This document shows, in pieces, positions 48,564 through 57,796 of a DNA stretch of 64,000 bases (its first letter is position 1; the number at the start of each line of letters is the position of its first letter). The stretch is taken from NCBI GenBank assembly GCA_029008615.1, contig JAQXJI010000010.1, positions 1 through 64,000 on the forward strand, written 5' to 3'. This DNA comes from Elusimicrobiota bacterium. Lineage in GTDB: Bacteria > Elusimicrobiota > Elusimicrobia > Elusimicrobiales > Elusimicrobiaceae. Below the pieces are notes generated by a model. It made no database searches and was not told the DNA's origin. It saw only the letters and a list, made by a program, of their open reading frames with translations. The translations under genes were made by a program, and so were the position numbers.

Positions 48564-49799
48564 TCAAGCTGCGCTTGCTCCGCCGCAGACTTTGGACTGC
48601 GCCGTACGGCGCAAAGCCCCCACGCCGCAGATCATTGAACCGCAGGCGCAGGCTATAAAAACCAAACCGGAAGAAAGCATAATATCACCCAAACCTACCA
48701 AAGGTGAAACTATGCTGCCGAACAGAAAGCCCATCGCTCCCAAAAGAGCAGAAGCCGTACCGGCCTGACCGCGGGCATTGTTCAGGGCTAAAGCCACGGA
48801 GGCGGTAAAAGTAAGTCCTATCATAAAAAGCATAGCCATAAGCAGCCCTTCAAATACAAGCAAAGGCGCGGAAAAGCGCAGAGCCAAAGCCGTTAAAATG
48901 CTGCAAATCAGCATACCGCAGCAGCTGACTGCAACGCAATTTTCCTGGCTTTTAAATTTTACGGCCGCCGCCGCGCCGGCAACTATCGCTACGGAGTTAA
49001 TCGCAAACAACAAACCGAAAGCGAAAGAGCTGTAACCGTAGTGGCTCTGTATTATAAAAGGGGAAGAGGATATATACGCAAAAAGCAAACCTTGCGCAAA
49101 AGACATTTGCAATACGTAAAAAAGATACTTTTTATTGCCAAAAAGCGGTTTGAACATCGAAAGCGTTTCGCTAATCTTTTTCTTGGAGAATTTCGTCTTT
49201 GAAAGCGATTCTTTAAAATTAATGCAGCCGCAAAGCAAAATTACGCCCAATACAAACAAAATGCCGAATATCCCTTTCCAGGAAACTATTTTTAAAGCCG
49301 TTCCACCTATGACGGGCGCGGCTACCGGGGCCAAGCCGTTTATCGCCCCTATAAGGGCCAAAGCTTTGGCCAAGTTGACGCCTTTAAACTTATCGGCGGC
49401 GATTGAACGGGAAATTACAATCCCGCCAGCGCCGGCTATGCCCTGCACAAAGCGCAAAGCCACAAAAACTTCTATACTTGGCGCGCAAATGCAACCGACA
49501 GTCGAAAGCAAAAACAGAAGCATCGCCGCCAAAAGAGGAGGTCTGCGCCCGTATTTATCGCTGAGTGGGCCGAAAAGCAGCTGGCCCGCGGCAAGGCCCA
49601 ACATTGAAAAAGTCAAACCCAGTTGGACCAGTGAGGCTCCTGCGGAGAAATATTCCCCCATAGCCGGAAGACTTGGCAAATACATATCGGTAACGAAAGG
49701 CCCGAAAGCCGTCAGCATTCCCAAGAATACAAATAAAAAAAAGGCCGAATTGCGCCTTTTTACGGAGTTTCCCTGCCAGGTTTTATTTTTTTGAAGCAT
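48564..49799 (-). CDS. Bcr/CflA family multidrug efflux transporter (MFS)
   Basis: The product is 411 aa with twelve hydrophobic helices. Bcr/CflA markers are present: DMYLPSLPAMGEYF at about residue 38, the MFS loop GPLSDKYGRRPPLL, and RFVQGIAGAGGIVISRSIAAD. It exports drugs or sulfonamide/bicyclomycin-like compounds with proton exchange. The ATG is preceded by a TATCAT box only six bases away (49806-49811, minus strand), so the mRNA may be leaderless. It is divergent from the DEAD-box helicase gene with 81 bases between. Confidence 0.92.
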   Translation of the reverse strand: MLQKNKTWQGNSVKRRNSAFFLFVFLGMLTAFGPFVTDMYLPSLPAMGEYFSAGASLVQLGLTFSMLGLAAGQLLFGPLSDKYGRRPPLLAAMLLFLLSTVGCICAPSIEVFVALRFVQGIAGAGGIVISRSIAADKFKGVNLAKALALIGAINGLAPVAAPVIGGTALKIVSWKGIFGILFVLGVILLCGCINFKESLSKTKFSKKKISETLSMFKPLFGNKKYLFYVLQMSFAQGLLFAYISSSPFIIQSHYGYSSFAFGLLFAINSVAIVAGAAAAVKFKSQENCVAVSCCGMLICSILTALALRFSAPLLVFEGLLMAMLFMIGLTFTASVALALNNARGQAGTASALLGAMGFLFGSIVSPLVGLGDIMLSSGLVFIACACGSMICGVGALRRTAQSKVCGGASAA

Positions 49800-49880
49800 A
49801 TATAAATGATATCTTTTTTTGATTTCCCGTTCAAAGGGTCATAGGCACAAAGATGTATGCAAAATGTTAAAATACAAGTT

Positions 49881-51284
49881 ATGACCAATAACCTTTTTGA
49901 CGCGCTCGGCCTAAAAAAAGCCGTAGTAAAAGCCATTAAAAATATAGGATATTCAAAGCCCACGCCGGTTCAGGCGGAATTTATACCCGTCGCTTTAAAA
50001 GGGCGCGACGCTTTGGCCTCCGCCCAGACTGGAAGCGGAAAAACCTCCGCCTATACCATACCGGTACTGAACAGGCTTTTGGAGGAAGAGGAAAAAACGG
50101 CTTTGTTCGTCGCTCCGACAAGGGAATTGGCTCAGCAGATACAAACCGTTTTCAGAGATTTGGCAAAAGATACGAAAATAAATACCGCGCTTATTACCGG
50201 CGGCAAAAATATGCAGGGGCAATTAAGAAAGCTTAAAAGCAATCCTCGCGTTATAATAGGAACACCGGGCCGCCTTAACGATCACCTTAAAAGAAAAAGC
50301 CTTAAACTTGATAATACGGCCGTCGTAGTTTGGGATGAAACCGACCGTATGCTCGATTTGGGCTTTATGGCGCAGATAGAGGAGATTATTTCCTTCCTTC
50401 CCGCCGAAAAGCAAACTTTAATGCTTTCGGCGACTTTCCCCCCGCGCGTACTGAAATTGGCGCAAAAATATTTAAACAATCCCGAGCAAATAATTATAGG
50501 CGGTTTGAACAATCCGTCAGCAAACGTCGAACAAAAAAATATAAAGATAGAAGGAAACGAAAAACTTAAAAAACTTACGGAAATTTTAAACAAATTAAAA
50601 GGGCAGGCTTTGGTTTTCGTAAAAACTCAGCGCGCCGCGGCGGAAATCACCAGATATCTTAAAAAGAATCTCATTAATGCGGGAGCTTTGCACGGCGGGC
50701 TTAAACAAAAAGACCGCGACGCCGCACTTAAAGGTTTTAGGGAACAAGAATTTAAAATACTGGTAGCCACCGATGTCGCCGCGCGCGGTTTGGATATTCC
50801 TTCCATATCTACGGTAATAAATTACGAACTGCCGCAGAACCCAGAAGAATACATACACCGCTTGGGCAGGACAGGCCGTTATGACAAAACCGGCGTTTGC
50901 ATAAATCTTATAGCCAGGGCGGACAGAAGCGCGTGGAAAGAAATAAAAGCTTTCTTGGAAAAACAAACAAGCGCGGAACTTCCCCTGATTTCCCCGAAGG
51001 AAGATCCCGCGCAAAAAAACGAGGAACAAATTTCAGCAGAAAAAAGAAATGTTCCCGAGCGGACAAAAGAAACAAAAACGGCGGAGAAAGCCCCCTCAAA
51101 GAAAATCCCTCAAAAAACAAATATAGCGCCCGAACCGCAAAAAGACTTAAAAAAGGAAGAATATGTTTTTACGCCGTTTAAAAAAGTGTATGTAGGCAAA
51201 ATCAAAGATGAAAAACCGAAACATCTACAGAAATTGCCTAGGCGCAAATTCGGCAAAAACGCGAAAAAGCGCAAAACGCATTGA
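49881..51284 (+). CDS. DEAD-box RNA helicase (RhlE-like)
   Basis: The product is 467 aa from the ATG at 49881; an ATG 24 bases upstream is possible but would place extra residues before the Q-motif region. Motifs in order: FDALGL (Q-motif Phe), PTPVQAEFIP, AQTGSGKTSAY (I), PTRELAQQ (Ia), GTPGRL (Ib), VWDETDRML (II, reading DETD not DEAD), SATFP (III), ATDVAARGLD (V), HRLGRTGR (VI). The C-terminal 100 residues are Lys/Glu-rich and disordered, ending in a basic RRKFGKNAKKRK. It probably unwinds RNA in ribosome assembly or decay. A TAAAAT box ends 7 bases before the ATG. Confidence 0.93.
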   Translation: MTNNLFDALGLKKAVVKAIKNIGYSKPTPVQAEFIPVALKGRDALASAQTGSGKTSAYTIPVLNRLLEEEEKTALFVAPTRELAQQIQTVFRDLAKDTKINTALITGGKNMQGQLRKLKSNPRVIIGTPGRLNDHLKRKSLKLDNTAVVVWDETDRMLDLGFMAQIEEIISFLPAEKQTLMLSATFPPRVLKLAQKYLNNPEQIIIGGLNNPSANVEQKNIKIEGNEKLKKLTEILNKLKGQALVFVKTQRAAAEITRYLKKNLINAGALHGGLKQKDRDAALKGFREQEFKILVATDVAARGLDIPSISTVINYELPQNPEEYIHRLGRTGRYDKTGVCINLIARADRSAWKEIKAFLEKQTSAELPLISPKEDPAQKNEEQISAEKRNVPERTKETKTAEKAPSKKIPQKTNIAPEPQKDLKKEEYVFTPFKKVYVGKIKDEKPKHLQKLPRRKFGKNAKKRKTH

Positions 51285-51391
51285 AAATATCCCATAAAAC
51301 CTTATAATATATATCGCGGATAAAATATCTGGCATATTTTGGCGGAGAATTAACCCGTTTAAGCCGTGATTTTAATTTGATATACTAAGAT

Positions 51392-51949
51392 ATGCTTACA
51401 TTTATTTTTAGGGTTTTTATCGTTTTTACGGTCTTTATAGCAGGGGCTTTCGTAGGCAATATTTATATGCCGCAAAAAACGCTTGAACAAAGCTATATAG
51501 TGGCTTTGGATAAACCGCAAACTTCTTTAAACGAGCAGGAGGCGCCCGGCTTTCAAAACGCTTTAAACGCTTTAAAGCAAATGACTCAGGCCTTAGAGCA
51601 AACGGAGATGGATAAAGAAACGCTGTTCAATCTGGAAGACTCCGTGCAAAAACAGCTGTATTCGGAAGCTTTCAAAGCGGCTAAAGCCGATTACGAAATA
51701 CAACTTTTAAAAGTACAGAAACACCCGGAAAATCACGACGATTTCTTAAAAGCAAAAACTTTATATTATAGCCTTTCTGAGGCCTTGAGCGCGGCTTATC
51801 CGCCGCGGCCCAAGCAGGAAATTATTATTTTGGATTCTTCAGGCGCAGCTCAGCCAAATATACAAATTTCCGCTTCAACGGAAGCGACAACAAAAGAAAA
51901 CACCCAAACCCGGCCGGATAAAAATACCGCGGGAACGGACAAAAAATAA
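51392..51949 (+). CDS. Single-pass membrane protein of unknown function
   Basis: The product is 185 aa. An N-terminal transmembrane helix (residues 4-26, FRVFIVFTVFIAGAFVGNIY) is followed by a helical, Gln/Glu/Lys-rich periplasmic domain (about 45-135) and a Thr/Lys-rich disordered tail. A perfect TATACT box at 51381-51386 stands five bases before the ATG, so the transcript appears leaderless. The osmC-like gene follows 18 bases after the stop and is probably co-transcribed. No family recognised. Confidence 0.7.
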   Translation: MLTFIFRVFIVFTVFIAGAFVGNIYMPQKTLEQSYIVALDKPQTSLNEQEAPGFQNALNALKQMTQALEQTEMDKETLFNLEDSVQKQLYSEAFKAAKADYEIQLLKVQKHPENHDDFLKAKTLYYSLSEALSAAYPPRPKQEIIILDSSGAAQPNIQISASTEATTKENTQTRPDKNTAGTDKK

Positions 51950-51967
51950 AACCTTGGGGGATAAATT

Positions 51968-52351
51968 ATGATAAACGCAAAATTTGTAGGAAACAAAAAA
52001 ATAAACGTGGAAGCCAACGGCTTTAATATACCGGTCGATTTGGGCAAAAAAGAAGGCGGCGACGCAAGCGCGCCCAATCCGTTTATGCTGCTTATGGCAG
52101 CTTTGCTTGCCTGCTCTTCTTATCACGTATTGCTTTTGGCGGAAAGGCTCGGTATGAACAAAGAAGCGTTCCGCGTGGAATTGGAACCGGGGCTTGATTC
52201 CAACGGCGATATGCAAAAAGCTTTGATAAAAGTTTTTGTACCGTCCGATTTCCCGAAAGAGAGGGAAGCCGCACTGAAAGCTTCCGTAATGGCGTGCAAA
52301 GTAGGTAAACATTTAAAAGCCGAAAGAACTGTGGAAATTATAAGAGCATAA
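51968..52351 (+). CDS. OsmC/Ohr family protein
   Basis: The product is 127 aa with GGGGGAT before the ATG. It has the OsmC fold hallmarks: SAPNPFMLLMAALLACSSYHVL with the first reactive Cys in the central helix, and VMACKVGKHL with the second Cys. The pair reduces organic peroxides in OsmC and Ohr enzymes. It is slightly shorter than typical (about 140). The likely role is peroxide defence in the cytoplasm. A terminator follows. Confidence 0.87.
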   Translation: MINAKFVGNKKINVEANGFNIPVDLGKKEGGDASAPNPFMLLMAALLACSSYHVLLLAERLGMNKEAFRVELEPGLDSNGDMQKALIKVFVPSDFPKEREAALKASVMACKVGKHLKAERTVEIIRA

Positions 52352-52387
52352 TAAAAGCGAAAAGATGATTTGCCAAACAAAAAAACG

Positions 52388-52420
52388 GCGGCGGAGAACA
52401 AAATATCTCCGCCGCTTTCT
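52388..52420 (+). terminator. Terminator after the OsmC-family gene
   Basis: GCGGCGGAGA and TCTCCGCCGC form a 10-base perfect stem with an 8-base loop, followed by TTTCTTTT. Confidence 0.9.
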
Positions 52421-52544
52421 TTTATTAAAATATAATTTATTTAACAAAAACACTACCGACGCTGCCCTAAATGCCTACGCCTTTTTAGGCCCTTTTGCCC
52501 TTGTGCCGTTAATCGTCATTATCTATAATTTATAAAAGGCTACT

Positions 52545-53696
52545 ATGAAAAAATATATTTTAACTTTAATCGCTTTGATTTTTATTCTTCCTTTAAACGC
52601 AGGTAATTTTAAGGATGCGCTTTCCGCCGCTATCGCGCCCGGATCGGATAAATATTTCCTTAAAGTTAAAGGCTTTAAGCCCTCTTCAAAAATGCCGGAA
52701 GGCCCCTCTTTTTGGGACGGAATAGTTTCTTTCTTTACATCAGAAGAAGACGAAGCCAAGCAAAGGGCCGTTGCCGATTATATATACAATATGTATATCA
52801 TAGAAGCCGCCAAAGGCTTAAAAAAATCCCCGGCTTATTTGGATACTTCCTATACCGGCGCGCTTGACCCGATATACCGTTCCGATTTTAAAAATGCGTT
52901 CGAAGTCAAAACTTTCTACGGCAAACATCTTGCAAAAATCAACAATTTGCTGAAAGAAGATTTTAAAAATTATAAGTATAATCCTGCGGAAAAAACAAAT
53001 GCCGCCCAACAAAACGCTTATATTAATATGTTGGTAAACACGTACAGCAAAAACAGATCTTTTTCTTATTTGCCGGGGGCGGCGGCCTTGAGCAAAACCG
53101 CGCTTAATTCCGCAAGAATGGAACAGCTTAAAAAACAAATTTCAACAAATAACGCCAAGAATAAGAATTTATCCGTTATTTACTCTTATATTGACCCTAT
53201 GACGGCTTTGGACAACGCGACAAGAACCGGCGGAAAGACAAATGCGACCACCTATACGTACAGGCCTTTAAGCGAAGAGTGCGCCGCTTGCAGCTATTCC
53301 TTCTGCAAGGACATCTGCACCGCAACGGAAAATAAATACGCCGCATATAAACTTATCAGGGTTTACGAACTGCTCGCCAAACCGAGGGCGGGATTTTTAA
53401 AAGATAAAAACGGCAAAGACAGATTTGTTTCTTCTTACGGGAAAAGTTTTCCTCAGTGGGATTATCACGTTGCCTCTTTACTCGTATTTGCGGAAAAAGA
53501 GGGCCCCGTTTTCGTTGTGGTGGACACCATTTTGGAAAAAGAACCTGTCTCCTACGAACATTGGCTTTCCCTGTTTGACAAGTCAAATACTTATTTCAGC
53601 ATTAAGCCGTTTATAAGAAGCAAAGATTCGGAAAGCAAAATAATGAAGACTTCCGATATGCCGCGCTCATATAAGCCACACGATATAAGAAAATAA
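52545..53696 (+). CDS. Secreted protein-glutaminase-like / transglutaminase-fold protein
   Basis: The product is 383 aa. The signal peptide ends near residue 19 (LPLNAGN). The N-terminal 230 residues are helical and unassigned and could be a pro-region. The C-terminal part has a possible Cys-His-Asp triad: Cys near residue 255 (CKDICTATENKYAAYKL), His in QWDYHVASLLVF near 307, Asp in VVVDTILEKEPVSYEHWLSLF near 325. The W-x-YHVA and VxD-x6-PV-x3-W words match secreted protein glutaminases, which deamidate Gln in proteins. The Cys segment fits less well. A TATAAT box and AAAGG site precede the ATG. Confidence 0.6.
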   Translation: MKKYILTLIALIFILPLNAGNFKDALSAAIAPGSDKYFLKVKGFKPSSKMPEGPSFWDGIVSFFTSEEDEAKQRAVADYIYNMYIIEAAKGLKKSPAYLDTSYTGALDPIYRSDFKNAFEVKTFYGKHLAKINNLLKEDFKNYKYNPAEKTNAAQQNAYINMLVNTYSKNRSFSYLPGAAALSKTALNSARMEQLKKQISTNNAKNKNLSVIYSYIDPMTALDNATRTGGKTNATTYTYRPLSEECAACSYSFCKDICTATENKYAAYKLIRVYELLAKPRAGFLKDKNGKDRFVSSYGKSFPQWDYHVASLLVFAEKEGPVFVVVDTILEKEPVSYEHWLSLFDKSNTYFSIKPFIRSKDSESKIMKTSDMPRSYKPHDIRK

Positions 53697-54065
53697 TCAA
53701 TTAACTATCTTAAACGCAGAAAATCCGGCAAAGACCGCCGATATGCATACTATCAGCGTGCCAAGGATATAAAGCACGGCTTTTAAAGTTTGTCCGTCTT
53801 TAAGAAGCATAAGAGCGTCAAGACTAAACGCGGAAAAAGTGGTAAATCCGCCCAAAAGACCGGTAATAAGGAAATATTTAAACGGCTGAATATTTTTAAA
53901 TTCAAAACCCGCCAAAAAACCTATAAGCAAGCAGCCGAAAAAATTTACAAAAAAAGTGCCCCAAGCATTATGAAGACCCGCGCGCGAAACCATAAAAAGG
54001 CAAACGCCGTATCTTAGCGCAGCGCCGACAAATCCGCCCGCTCCCACAGCCAAAAAATTTATCAT
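53697..54065 (-). CDS. crcB: Fluoride ion channel CrcB/FluC
   Basis: The product is 122 aa, the typical size. Four hydrophobic helices with the family words GAGGFVGAALRYG at the N-terminus, GTFFVNFFGCLLIGFLAG with the pore Asn, and GLLGGFTTFSAFS with the TTFS fluoride track. It works as a dual-topology dimer that lets F- leave the cell. The ATG overlaps the GGDEF stop by 4 bases and there is no room for a fluoride riboswitch, so it depends on the long operon upstream. Confidence 0.94.
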   Translation of the reverse strand: MINFLAVGAGGFVGAALRYGVCLFMVSRAGLHNAWGTFFVNFFGCLLIGFLAGFEFKNIQPFKYFLITGLLGGFTTFSAFSLDALMLLKDGQTLKAVLYILGTLIVCISAVFAGFSAFKIVN

Positions 54066-55564
54066 TTTATTCCGCCGCCCTTGACGTCGCCGTAAAGCGC
54101 CCAGAAGCCGCGCCCGTGCTGTTTTACATAATAAAGGGCTTCGTCAGCGCGTTTGATTAACTCGGACTGGTCTTCCGTATCGTAAGGGAATACGGCTATG
54201 CCCTGGCTGATTGAAAGTTTTATATCCGCGCCGCCGGTATACTTGGAATTGAGTTTTATGGCGGAAACCTTTTCCGAAAGGCGTTTGGCTATGCTTTTGG
54301 CTTCCTCGCCGGTGGTGCGCGGTAGCATTATAACGATTTCGTCCCCGCCGTAACGGCAGGGCAAATCCGTCTGCCGCAAACTGCCCAAAATAACATTGCT
54401 GACTTCCTTTAAAGCTTCGTCGCCGAGTAAATGGCCGTAAGTGTCGTTTATGGTTTTAAAATAATCTATATCCATAAGTATTAAAGACAAGGTTAAATTA
54501 AAACGCTTGGAGCGGTAAATTTCCTGTGAAAGATTCTCGTTAAAAAAACGTCTTAAAGCCAGTTTTGTAAGTTCGTCGTAATTTGAAAGTTCCTGTACTT
54601 TTTCAAACAGGCGCGCGTTATCTATGGCTAAAGCTATTTGCGCGGAAAATTGTTTTAAACTCAACATATCTTCCGTAGCTATCGGCATACGCGAAAGCAT
54701 ATTGTCAAAAACCATCCAGCCCAAATTTTTGGTTTGAAGCGTAAGCGGTATAGTTAAAACGATATCGGAACCTTTCACCGCCGGGCAAATGCCGTAATCG
54801 CCGTCGCAATAAGAAGTAAAATTTTTTGACAGATTGGCCGTAATATCTATTTCTTTAACTTCGCCGGAAAGATCCGCGCTGTAAGCTTCCTGCAGTTCAT
54901 TGGTTTTAGGATCGACCAAATAGAGAGAAGTTCTGTCAAAATAAAAACTTTTTTGTATGCTTTTTAAAATTTCTATCAGGCTGTCCCGCAATCGGATTGA
55001 CGTAGCGAACACCCTAGCCAAATCGTTTAACGCCTGCGCTCTTTGCAGCTGGGAAATGTTGTAGTGGTCTATTTCCGTCATATTTATTTTTGAGGAAAGT
55101 TCCCGGCACAAAGCTATTAAAGATTCTATTTCGCTTTGGGTAAAAGGTTTGCTTTTCTTAAAACGTTCCACCCTTATTACACCGTAGCGGCTTCTGTCGC
55201 GCCGGCCGCTGGCCAAGGCTTCAAAGCTGCCCTGCGGGCTGCGCCATTTTACCAAAACGTACACCGCCGGGTAATCCAACCCCGGGGAAAACATATACCC
55301 GTCCTGCAAAAGTTTTATGACTTCCGGGGAATACCGGTCTACAAATACATCTTCCTGCAAATCGTAGCACTTGCCTTTTTGGCAGAGGGTTTTTAAGGAA
55401 ATGATTGATTTTTCTTCTTTCCAATCAAAAAACAACACTCTGTCCGCGCCAAGATACCCGGCAAGCACCGGCAGGGCGTGGCTTAAAAGACGGTCTATAC
55501 TTGTAAACCTGTCGGAAAGGCCTTGATAAAAATTATATAAAAGCAAGCTTCTTTTGTTTTGCAT
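54062..55564 (-). CDS. GAF-domain diguanylate cyclase
   Basis: The product is 500 aa. Two GAF-like domains (about 15-165 and 185-335) precede a GGDEF domain (about 340-490), with LTKLALRRFFNE, LILMDIDYFKTINDTYGHLLGDEAL and the active site RYGGDEIVIMLP. The last residue of the signature is Ile rather than Phe, which still occurs in active enzymes; an RxxD inhibitory site is not obvious. It should make c-di-GMP from GTP in response to a ligand at the GAF domains. It is cytoplasmic. It lies 4 bases after the binding-protein-like gene, whose product may be its partner. Confidence 0.88.
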   Translation of the reverse strand: MQNKRSLLLYNFYQGLSDRFTSIDRLLSHALPVLAGYLGADRVLFFDWKEEKSIISLKTLCQKGKCYDLQEDVFVDRYSPEVIKLLQDGYMFSPGLDYPAVYVLVKWRSPQGSFEALASGRRDRSRYGVIRVERFKKSKPFTQSEIESLIALCRELSSKINMTEIDHYNISQLQRAQALNDLARVFATSIRLRDSLIEILKSIQKSFYFDRTSLYLVDPKTNELQEAYSADLSGEVKEIDITANLSKNFTSYCDGDYGICPAVKGSDIVLTIPLTLQTKNLGWMVFDNMLSRMPIATEDMLSLKQFSAQIALAIDNARLFEKVQELSNYDELTKLALRRFFNENLSQEIYRSKRFNLTLSLILMDIDYFKTINDTYGHLLGDEALKEVSNVILGSLRQTDLPCRYGGDEIVIMLPRTTGEEAKSIAKRLSEKVSAIKLNSKYTGGADIKLSISQGIAVFPYDTEDQSELIKRADEALYYVKQHGRGFWALYGDVKGGGIK

Positions 55565-55568
55565 AGGC

Positions 55569-56777
55569 TTATTCGTTATAAAGATGAAGGATATTGTTCA
55601 CTTCGGCGTCGGCTTTTTTAAGTTCGCTTTCAAGTATCGCGCCGGAATAGCGGTTCATAACCGCAGCGCTCGCCGCTTTGGACATTATATTTCCCAAAAT
55701 TTCCATAACCGTGCCGGATGCGGTATGATTGCTCATCGTGCGCGCGCCGGCTATGATATGCGCGTAATTCTGTATACGGTGCGGCGAAGCCAAAAGGAAA
55801 TTCTCAAAACTGCCTTCAAGCGCGGGGAAGACTTCCGTTATGGAAGCGTATTCTATTTGTTTTTCCGGGCGGGTAAGCCATTTTATAAGTTCAAGAGCGT
55901 GCTCAATATTGGCTCCGCCGCGCACTATTCCCAAATTTACGCCGCTTAAATAGTTTATATGTTCTCGGCCTGTTTTTGGTACGGGCAAAGTTTTAACTTT
56001 AAAAGAAGATTCTTTGCCTTCAAACATAGACAAACCCTGGCGGCGCGTAATCATCATACTTGATTTACCGCTTGATATCGCCCCGTTGGAGCTGCGCTCC
56101 CTCAAAATAGGCATATATCCTTTCAGCGCCAAATCTATAAAATCCTGCAAGCCCAGGCGGAAAGCTTCCGTCCCCAAGCCGGAGGCCGTACGCGTTTCAT
56201 CAAAAATATCGCCCCCGCGGCCCCAAATGCAAGGCAAAGCGGAACGGTATGAAAGAGAACCGCGCAAATCATTGTTTTGCACGGGGAAGTAGTCTTCCTT
56301 CCCGCTGAAATAATCTTTCAGCATAGCGCAAGCTTCAAGAAAGCCGCGCCAAGTGCTTAAAAGTTCTTCGGGCTTTGAGGTTACAAGTTTAAGGTGGTCT
56401 TCGCGGTAATGCAAAGCGGTGATATCCATCCACCAAGGATAGGAATAAATGTCCACCGTATCTTTTTTATAACAAAAAGGTTTAAGTGGGTCCAAGCAAT
56501 TATCCACCCGCAAAGATTTATCAAGTTCGGTAAGATTTTCAAGTAGATTGGCTTTAACCAAAAGCCCTGTCCAATAATGGGGAAAAGCTATTATATCCGG
56601 GCAGCCCGCGCGGCCGATTTCGTGCTTAAGCGTGAACATCTTTGTCCACAAAGTCCGCCGGTTAATTACCCTGATGGTAATATTAAGCCCGGGATTATGT
56701 TTTTTAAATCCGGCAAGTATCTTTTCCGTAATGCGCTGAGTAAGCGTGCCGTTATCGGGCATCATCCAAAAAATCAT
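55569..56777 (-). CDS. Solute-binding-protein-like protein without signal peptide
   Basis: The product is 402 aa from the ATG at 56777, which overlaps the tsaD stop (ATGA). The fold of family 1 extracellular solute-binding proteins is recognisable: IFWMMPDNGTLTQRITEKILAGFKKHNPGLNITI, GCPDIIAFPHYWTGLLVKANLLENLTEL, YSYPWWMDITALHY, and GVNLGIVRGGANIEHALELIKWL. No signal peptide or lipobox precedes it, and no ABC permease gene is nearby. It may be a cytoplasmic ligand sensor working with the GAF-GGDEF protein next to it. A longer start inside tsaD would not add a signal peptide. Confidence 0.78.
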   Translation of the reverse strand: MIFWMMPDNGTLTQRITEKILAGFKKHNPGLNITIRVINRRTLWTKMFTLKHEIGRAGCPDIIAFPHYWTGLLVKANLLENLTELDKSLRVDNCLDPLKPFCYKKDTVDIYSYPWWMDITALHYREDHLKLVTSKPEELLSTWRGFLEACAMLKDYFSGKEDYFPVQNNDLRGSLSYRSALPCIWGRGGDIFDETRTASGLGTEAFRLGLQDFIDLALKGYMPILRERSSNGAISSGKSSMMITRRQGLSMFEGKESSFKVKTLPVPKTGREHINYLSGVNLGIVRGGANIEHALELIKWLTRPEKQIEYASITEVFPALEGSFENFLLASPHRIQNYAHIIAGARTMSNHTASGTVMEILGNIMSKAASAAVMNRYSGAILESELKKADAEVNNILHLYNE

Positions 56778-57781
56778 TTGTTGGGCCAGCTCCTCACAAC
56801 CATATTTGGGTTTATTCTGATATTGCCCGTATCTTTGCCGCTTGCCAGTTTTTTGGCCGCGCACAAAGCTATCATCGCCGCGTTATCAGAGGAAAGCGGC
56901 CTTAAAACAAAACGGGCCTCTATTCCCTTTTCTCCGGCTTTCTTTACGAGCATTTCCCTTAAAAGACCATTCGCGGCAACCCCGCCGCCCACGGCTATGT
57001 GCTTTACTTTGTATTTTTCGGCCGCGTTTATCGCTTTTTTGACTAAAGTTTCAACTACCGCCTGCTCAAAAGAAGCGCAAATATCGGGCACGCTGACGTC
57101 TTTATGATCCCGCAGATAATAGCTTACCGCCGTTTTTATGCCGCTGAAAGAAAATTCGCAGCTTCCGTCAAGCATAGGCCGCGGGAATTTTACGGCGTTT
57201 CTGTCCCCCTTTAAAGCCTGTTTGGAAACTTCCGGCCCGCCGGGATACCCGAGCCCCAAAAGCTTGGCGACTTTATCAAAAGCTTCGCCGGCGGCGTCGT
57301 CGCGCGTTTTGCCGAGCGGTTTATAATCGCCGTAATTTCTGACAAACCATAATTCGCTGTGCCCTCCTGATACTATAAGCGAAATTAAAGGAAATTCAAG
57401 TGGGTTAAGCTTATCCGTCCCCGTAAGTTCGTTGGCAAACAGGTGTCCTTCCAAGTGGTTGACGCCTATAATAGGACGCTCAAAAAGATTGGCCAGAGTT
57501 TCCGCCGCCACGCGCCCTACCAAAAGCCCGCCCGGCAAACCCGGGCCGTTTGCAAAAGCGATATAATCGGGGATAATATCCCCCAAAGCGGCTTTAATAA
57601 CGCTCGCTATTTTTGCGGCGTGAGCGCGGCTTGCAAGCTCCGGCACGACGCCGGCATATTTTTTATGCAAGTCTATTTGCGTATAAATCACGTTGGAAAC
57701 CACCTCCCGCCCGTTTTTAAGAAGGGCGGCGGAAGTTTCGTCGCAAGTGCTTTCTATGCCAAGAATATAATTGTCTTTCAC
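56774..57781 (-). CDS. tsaD: tRNA N6-adenosine threonylcarbamoyltransferase TsaD
   Basis: The product is 335 aa with a GTG start at 57781. Family features: ILGIESTCDETSAAL, VVPELASRAHAAKIASVI, NGPGLPGGLLVGR, and the metal-binding HLEGHL (His near 108 and 112), then VSGGHSELWFV and the VAANGLLR and SSDNAAMIA nucleotide-binding words. It transfers the threonylcarbamoyl group to A37 of tRNA with TsaB and TsaE, encoded at 28.8-29.9 kb. Essential in most bacteria. Confidence 0.96.
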   Translation of the reverse strand: MKDNYILGIESTCDETSAALLKNGREVVSNVIYTQIDLHKKYAGVVPELASRAHAAKIASVIKAALGDIIPDYIAFANGPGLPGGLLVGRVAAETLANLFERPIIGVNHLEGHLFANELTGTDKLNPLEFPLISLIVSGGHSELWFVRNYGDYKPLGKTRDDAAGEAFDKVAKLLGLGYPGGPEVSKQALKGDRNAVKFPRPMLDGSCEFSFSGIKTAVSYYLRDHKDVSVPDICASFEQAVVETLVKKAINAAEKYKVKHIAVGGGVAANGLLREMLVKKAGEKGIEARFVLRPLSSDNAAMIALCAAKKLASGKDTGNIRINPNMVVRSWPNK

Positions 57782-57796
57782 TTAAATTACGCCGGG

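Noticed and set aside
53697-54065. Fluoride riboswitch before crcB
   Set aside because: The gene overlaps the GGDEF stop by 4 bases, and no riboswitch-like sequence is seen in the preceding coding end.
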